A DNA stretch of 64,000 nucleotides, taken from Toxorhynchites rutilus septentrionalis (taxonomy: Eukaryota; Arthropoda; Insecta; Diptera; Culicidae). Positions within the stretch are counted from its first letter, which is position 1. The number at the start of each line of letters is the position of its first letter. Made by a program: the position numbers and the translations under genes. Location: NCBI RefSeq assembly GCF_029784135.1, contig NC_073745.1:282879803-282943802 (forward strand). The letters are read 5' to 3'. The notes below the pieces were generated by a model. That model saw only the letters and a program-made list of their open reading frames with translations. It was not told where the DNA came from and did no database searches. Positions 58,514 to 64,000 of the stretch are shown piece by piece.

Positions 58514-61013
58514 AGTATATTGGAATCTAAAATTGAGAATCTCTATATTCTTTTTATGAGTTTAATTTGAAATTCGAAGCTAAAACCCCTGAATGCAGTT
58601 CAAAATCAAGAATCTAAAATCTAAATTTGAGAAATATGACTGAAATAATAATTAGGATTCGAATACTAGATCTGAATTCAACAGAAAATTTCACAATCTT
58701 AACATTTAACTCCGGTATACTAGACTTGATAATAGAACTTTTTTTCCCCTTTTCGATTCACGATTTTGTTTTTTATGACGTCAATGCTTTCAAAACTACA
58801 GACAATGACGATTACAAAAAACCATGTCAAGTAAATACGGTGGGTGTAGCATAACTGCGTTATTATTTGCCAGAAATTCACGAACTCTAGCAGTTAATTG
58901 TAATTTAACTTCTTTTTTTTAAATACTGAATTTTTTTTTTATTTAGTCTTTTATACGGGGTACCGGATTAGAAAAAAATTTACATTTTTTTAAATAGTAG
59001 TTTATTAAGAACCATTCTCACCGAGAACGGAGGTTGATGTTTTACAAACCAATCGAATCGAGATTTAGGAAATGCTATACATTATAGATCACTGGTCCGT
59101 GAACCGATCAAATTGACAAAAATTAAAATCATTCAATTTTCTTATACATTTGTTTTGTGCAATTTTTCATACCCGTGCAGTCAATAACGACGAGCAACTA
59201 AAGTAGCTGCGAGGAACAATGACTATATATCACTACCATCGCGAAGCCTGCTTTGCGAAACAGGCGCGCGCAAATCATTCGCTCGAAATACCAAAGCAGT
59301 ACAGGAGAATGAAAATGTTGTAACTTAAGCTCCACCCACTTGCGACTTATTGTAACGGGCGTGAGTATTAAAGAGGGCGCTTTTTGTTACACAGTCTCTC
59401 GCTCCAGCTAACGAACAGTCAAAGTTTCTCTTAATGCTGATGTCACACACAGCGGTTTGCTCGATACGAAATTCGAATGCAAAATAATATCCGAAATGAG
59501 AAACAAGCGACTCATCTTCAATAGAATTTGTCGAAATATCGTTGTTATAATTTTGATTTGGTTTCGATGTTATCCTCTAAACTCATGTTTCGTCACATGT
59601 TCCACTGAGCAATATTCTTCTGCCGTAAACAAACAACACTCCAGTTAGTATTTTAAACAATAGTTTTATCAGCAAATCTGTTGGAAGAAGCAACATTTTT
59701 TTTTAATATCCTGGAAATAGACTGAGGTTCAATATGTAAATTTCGATGCCTTTTCTGGCATAACTGTCCTTTCACTTGAGCCTCCAGTTTTGACATTGTA
59801 GTTTTTTCTCCATCCGATAGAAAAACTGATGGAAAATTGAAGATACAAAAGAAATTTCTCAGTTACAGACAGTCCCCAAACAACAGAAGTTCAAATAAAA
59901 GGAATGAATAATGAAACATCTATACCAAGAACCATAACGTCCAATCCCTCCAAGACATGCACTGATAATATTGTCACTAAATAATCCCACAAAAGTTATT
60001 TGTTCCAGCTTTTACGAGCATTTGTATCCTCGAAAAGCAAAATGAGATGAACCAAAAAGAAAGGGAAACTATTACCATTTGCAGCGTATAATATCCCAAC
60101 TTCCCGTTCTCTCTCGAGGGTAGTGTCAAAAATTTACGATTTGTATTATTTCCGGGAGCTTGGACGTTAGTCACTGCACACTACACTTCTCTTTCTTGTT
60201 CCCACCAGACACTGCAATTGTAGAATCTTAGAAAACAGACAGGAGAGCAGCGCACCATCTTCAAACTTCCAAAATGCTTTCCCATCTCTCTGTTTTGCTG
60301 GTGTGCAACAGCACATTTCCATAGTTATCACAGGGGATATACGGTGAGAAGAAGAACGAAATCCCTAGTGTGGTGGTGGGAGTGGATGAGTAATGATCGA
60401 GCGCGAACCTCCCCACCCTTTCGGGTCAGACAGGTTTTCCCGGAGCAAGTTTCACTCCCATCCCATGCATAAATTTGACGGAGCTCAAAGCTGGCTGGTT
60501 CCGGCATCACCCGATTCACTTGTGTTTGATTCGCTGCTAAAAGTCACTGGCCGGAGCGTTTTGGGAGCTTCCCCCGTACCTTCGCTAAAAGTCCGCTTGC
60601 TTCGAAAACAGTGGAGGTCCAGGTGGACAAAGGATGTGTTTCTTTGTTAGAGCTTGTTTGCACTTGAATCTCCTCTCTCCGGCGAGAAGGATGCAGAAAT
60701 GTTTTTGCACCGTTTAGAACGGGACGGGAAGTGTGAACTGACAATGACCCAGACGTCTGAACTGCAGTAAACTTACGAACGTGAGGTTCTCCCGGGCGAA
60801 TAGCTCACTCCACCTTCCCGTAGTGGCCAGGATAACTTGCGAGAGGTGTTTTTGATTGTTTGTTTAAACACTAATTGAACAGAGTGCCAATCATTGGGTT
60901 TTTAACGCAAGTGTTTGATCCTAGAATCGAAAGAGAAGCACAAAATGAGAAATTTGTTTTTCTTCTCTTCTTTTATTTCTTGGAACTGCTCTATTATGGC
61001 GCTGATGCAAGTA
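58514..61013. other. Non-coding, single-copy in part
   Basis: 58514-58660 is satellite edge. 59100-59480 contains TTCTCTTAATGCTGATGTCACACA, shared with about 30585. 60180-60850 is GC-richer. I see no supported gene. Confidence 0.35.
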
Positions 61014-61549
61014 CAGGCAAACCTTTTTTTGTGCGGGGGATAGGGACCGTTTAAAAAAATCGTATAAACAAAAATCGTGCAAAACTTCACCAGTAGCTTT
61101 AAAAAATCGTGTTCAGTACACATTTTGAAAAAAACTTTTTTTTATAACTCAAATCCACGCCGTTCACCGTTCAATTTCCTTTTGTTTCCCTGCTTTGCGA
61201 CGGGACAGTTTGCCTTTTCGGTTGCGCGTCGCTGTTTTGTGCTTTTAGTTGCATGCCGAAACGTGATGCTGTTAGATATCATGTCATGCAAAAACTTAGA
61301 AAAGCTTAGAGCATTTGATGGGAGGAGGGGAATGATTTCAGAAGTGGATAATTAAGACGCAAATATACTTTTTTCGCACTGAAATGCATATAAACCATCG
61401 AAAAAAACTGAATGGACGATAATTTCGTATATATTTCGTATAAATATGCTTCTTTTCATATACCGCACACAAAAAAAATCCGCACAAGAACAGAAAACCG
61501 CACAAAAAAAGATTCGCACAAAAAAACCGCCCAAAACCAGGTTTTACTG
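61014..61549. mobile_element. MITE, family copy C (inverted)
   Basis: Inverted, near full-length relative of 7069-7571. It is flanked by TA (61012-61013 and 61550-61551), with ends CAGGCAAACCTTTTTTTGTG and, inward from the right, CAGTAAAACCTGGTTTTGGG. Shared internal landmarks include GTGCGGGGGATAGGGACC, CCCTGCTTTGCGACGGGAC and GAGCATTTGATGGGAGGAGG. No coding capacity. Confidence 0.8.
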
Positions 61550-61785
61550 TATTGAATTTGATGGATTGTCGATAATTTTACGTTAATCAAGGCTGCAGTT
61601 ATTGAGTGGATACCCGGAAGAAATGTAATTTTTTTTCCTGCCTTGATTGACCTTGACTCGAATGAAATGTTTTGGACTGAAATGTTTTCGTGTAGAATGT
61701 TTCTAGAATGTTCTCTTGTTAGCTTATTTTTAATGTTTTCAGCTAATTGTTTTTTTTTAATTTTAGTTATTTCATTCGGTTCATT

Positions 61786-62150
61786 TAGTTCAATTTGTTT
61801 ATTTAGTTCATTTAGTTTGTTTAGTTCATTTTGTTCATTTTGTTCATTTTGTTCATTTTGTTCATTTTGTTCATTTTGTTCATTTTGTTCATTTTGTTCA
61901 TTTTGTTCATTTTGTTCATTTTGTTCATTTTGTTCATTTTGTTCATTTTGTTCATTTTGTTCATTTTGTTCATTTTGATCATTTTGTTCATTTTGTTCAT
62001 TTTGTTCATTTTGTTCATTTTGTTCATTTTGTTCATTTTGTTCATTTTGTTCATTTTGTTCATTTTGTTCATTTTGTTCATTTTGTTCATTTTGTTCATT
62101 TAGTTCATTTAGTTTTTTTAGTTCACTTAGTTCATTTAGTTCTTTTAGCT
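61786..62150. repeat. 9-bp minisatellite (TTCATTTTG)n
   Basis: The core 61827-62103 has about 30 head-to-tail copies of TTCATTTTG, interrupted only once (GATC at 61977-61980). The edges grade into TTCATTTAG units. Because nine is divisible by three and the unit has no stop in any frame, all six frames stay open (Asn-Glu-Gln, Met-Asn-Lys, Phe-Ile-Leu and Ser-Phe-Cys repeats). The 237-residue minus-strand ORF over it is therefore not evidence for a gene. Confidence 0.95.
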
Positions 62151-62381
62151 CCGGGCTTCTCCCCTTCAAGTCGATATTTGTGAACGAAAATATGTTCTCG
62201 TTTGTAACTTTAAGATGCTGTATAAATTGTGTTACGTCAATAAATTGTGTTACGTAACTTGACTAATATTGTAGTAGAAAGTAGTTTTCAAAAACTCAAA
62301 GTAGATGAGTTTGCTGGCATTTGCCTCTGAAATTTTAAGCTTGAATGGTAATACACTTATTTACTAATTTAATTCAAGATA

Positions 62382-62720
62382 CAGTAGAACCTCGATTATC
62401 CGCGAGCTGTTGATCCGCGGTGCGTATTATCCGCGAAAGTGAGTGCCCTAGTAAATCTATAAACCTTCCCGAAATTTGTCAGTGAGTGGTAGAGTCTTGC
62501 TTTTTTGTTTTGATCATGGCTTTCACATTATCTGATCACTGTTGTACACGATCTTACAGATTGATAGTTCAATCATTTATTGATGAAACATAGTTTTCAT
62601 GCTAAAATATCTTTTTTTCGTGTTTGTACCTTATTTTCAGTCTTATATTGCGTTATCCGACATTTTCGTAATACGCGTTGGCCTAGCCCAACTTTTTCGC
62701 GGATGATCGAGGTTCTACTG
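62382..62720. mobile_element. MITE with pogo/Tigger-like ends
   Basis: The left end is TA|CAGTAGAACCTCGATTATCC and the right end, inward, is CAGTAGAACCTCGATCATCC, both followed by GCGA, giving about 24-bp inverted repeats with one mismatch. It is 339 bp long. The left flank is TA. The right flank reads TG, so one TA copy has mutated. The interior has no ORF. Confidence 0.8.
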
Positions 62721-62887
62721 TGTTGTATTAAATTGCTAGAAAATCACCAGATTAATCAATCACACTGATTATTTTAATTTCTTTATCATTAACTTGAGAT
62801 TTTCATGTTTATCAAAAACTAATTACCTACTGAAGTATTTTCTATTTAATTTGTATTAACATATTTACGGTTAAACTCAAGTTAAAC

Positions 62888-63504
62888 TCAAGCAGACAAA
62901 TGAAACACAAATTTCTGCATTACTCGAGAATTAATCAAGCAAACGAAACAAAATTTGGCATGTGATGGTTTCAGGGTGCAATAAACGTTTCTATGGTGAT
63001 TCAACACTCCTCCCCCTCTCTTAGGGTGGGCTGTATACAAATGAAAAACAAATTTCTGCATCACTCGAAAACTAATCAAGCAAATAGAGCCAAATTTTGC
63101 CTGTAAAGATTTTAGAGGGCACGAAACGTTTCTATGGTGAATGGATACTCCTCCCCTCTATCTATGGGAAGAAGAGGGGAGGGGTCTGTCTTTATTCTAT
63201 CATATTTTCTGTATCAAACATTTATTCCATGTAACGGAGAAACATGTTATTTGCAAGTGGTTGAAAAATCTTAAAGGAGAATCTTGTCTGAAAATAATCT
63301 TATATTATAATGATGAGTTTTGGTAGAAGGTAGAAAATATTTTTTAGTAAAAGGTAAATTGAACGGAATCGATTAGAAGATCAATCAATGAACAGTTCTG
63401 CGATTGGACTCATGAACTTGCGCTTAGTATGAAAACGTGAATGTTTGAAGGTATTGATAACAAAAACCAATTTTGGGCGGGACGAAGTTTGCCGGGTCAG
63501 CTAG
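62888..63504 (+). mobile_element. Non-autonomous Helitron-like element, 3' portion
   Basis: Two direct repeats of about 155 bp (62895-63045 and 63045-63180) share AAATTTCTGCAT-ACTCGA, AATCAAGCAAA and ACGTTTCTATGGTGA. They are followed by the tail AATCAATGAACAGTTCTGCG...GCCGGGTCAG with CTAG at 63501-63504 and T. The same tail is at 51594. The repeats and tail together are a common mosquito family. No Rep/helicase was seen. Confidence 0.6.
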
Positions 63505-63699
63505 TTATTAATAAAAATTGCGACAATGATATTTCGTACTAGAATATTAGCTGTTTTTGTGACAAATTTGTTCGCGTAACACAACTTACACAGTATATTG
63601 AAAGTTTCAAATGTTTAGACCTCGTCGACCCCTGGAAAATCGATAGCGATTCCAAAGGGGGCAATATTGACCACTTTGAGAATCCTTTGATTCAGCCAT

Positions 63700-63912
63700 T
63701 TAATTGAAACCATTTAATTCATTTACTTCATTTCGTTCATTTACTTCATTCATTTCGTTTACTTCATTAGTTCATTTAGTTCATTTAGTGATCTCAATCA
63801 TCTACTTCATTTAGTCTATTTACTTCATTTGGTTCATTTAGTTTATTTACTTCATTTAGTTCATTTACTTCATTTAGTTCATTTAGTTCATTTTAGTTCA
63901 TTTTAGTTCGTT
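63700..63912. repeat. Degenerate TTCATTTAG/TTCATTTAC array
   Basis: About twenty imperfect copies of a 9-bp unit (TTCATTTAG, TTCATTTAC, TTCATTTCG) lie here. The unit is one base different from the minisatellite at 61786-62150, 1.6 kb away, so the two arrays are related. Confidence 0.85.
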
Positions 63913-63914
63913 TT

Positions 63915-64000
63915 ATTAGAGTTTGAAATTTGGAATCTGAAATCTGGAATATGGGAGAGTCCGAGTATGAGGTCTGGATTGTGGGTTCTGAATTTCAGAT
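63915..64000. repeat. Start of a second heptamer (TCTGGAA) array
   Basis: AATTTGGAATCTGAAATCTG and TTCTGAATTTCAGAT are the same words as the satellite at 55270-57400. The array runs off the window. Confidence 0.75.

Noticed and set aside
61456..62169. 237-residue minus-strand ORF with (Asn-Glu-Gln)n
   Set aside because: It is created by the 9-bp minisatellite, which has no stop in any frame. No start context, flanking domain or homology supports a gene.
1..64000. CRISPR arrays, bacterial operons, phage or viral genes
   Set aside because: No short-repeat/spacer arrays, no Shine-Dalgarno-led gene clusters and no viral protein signatures. Introns, SINEs and LINEs show a eukaryotic nuclear origin.

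Overview
The window looks like nuclear DNA of a culicid mosquito, most likely Aedes-like. It is AT-rich, has very few genes, and is crowded with degraded transposons of types familiar from mosquito genomes: an I-type LINE with RNase H, an RTE-type fragment, tRNA-derived SINEs, Tc1/mariner and hAT elements, Helitron-like ends and many TA-flanked MITEs. The organism call rests on family knowledge and codon-level similarity. No database search was possible.

Only one host protein-coding gene can be supported: a four-exon, plus-strand secreted GH18 (chitinase-like) gene at 35037-36748. It has a TATA box, a signal peptide, three short introns (61, 54 and 73 bp) and a C-terminal CBM14-type chitin-binding domain. 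Every main GH18 catalytic motif is changed, so it should be a non-hydrolytic chitin- or glycan-binding protein. Two plus-strand sites, near 5042 and 53962, have a long pyrimidine tract and AG joined directly to a 5' splice site. This is the signature of recursive splicing in very long insect introns, so much of the window may be intron of one or more large plus-strand genes whose exons lie outside it.

Layout. 1-6.9 kb: SINE fragment, Helitron-like ends, degenerate repeats and the first recursive-splice candidate. 6.9-18.1 kb: nested MITEs, a 1.45 kb TIR element, a 1.8 kb TIR element with internal tandem repeats and an embedded TATA/Inr promoter, mariner remnants, then single-copy DNA. 18.3-23.9 kb: a nearly intact minus-strand LINE (ORF1 plus ORF2) broken by one in-frame stop. 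25.8-27.0 kb: hAT-like element with a perfect 8-bp target duplication. 27.9-29.6 kb: internally deleted Tc1-like element with another TIR element nested in it. 29.7-30.3 kb: RTE fragment. 31.8-33.1 kb: broken mariner-like element with DD41D spacing. 35.0-36.8 kb: the GH18 gene. 39.2-40.5 kb: long inverted repeat. 41.2-42.7 kb: full-length but dead Tc1-like element, parent type of the 27.9 kb copy. 50.0-50.8 kb: second hAT-like element with perfect 8-bp duplication. 54.0 kb: second recursive-splice candidate. 55.3-57.4 kb: degenerate heptamer (TCTGGAA-type) satellite with a SINE inserted in its outskirts at 58.2 kb. 61.0-64.0 kb: a MITE, an almost pure 9-bp minisatellite, another MITE, a Helitron-like 3' end, and the start of a second heptamer array running off the window.

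The transposons do not form a pathway, but their nesting gives a readable insertion history.
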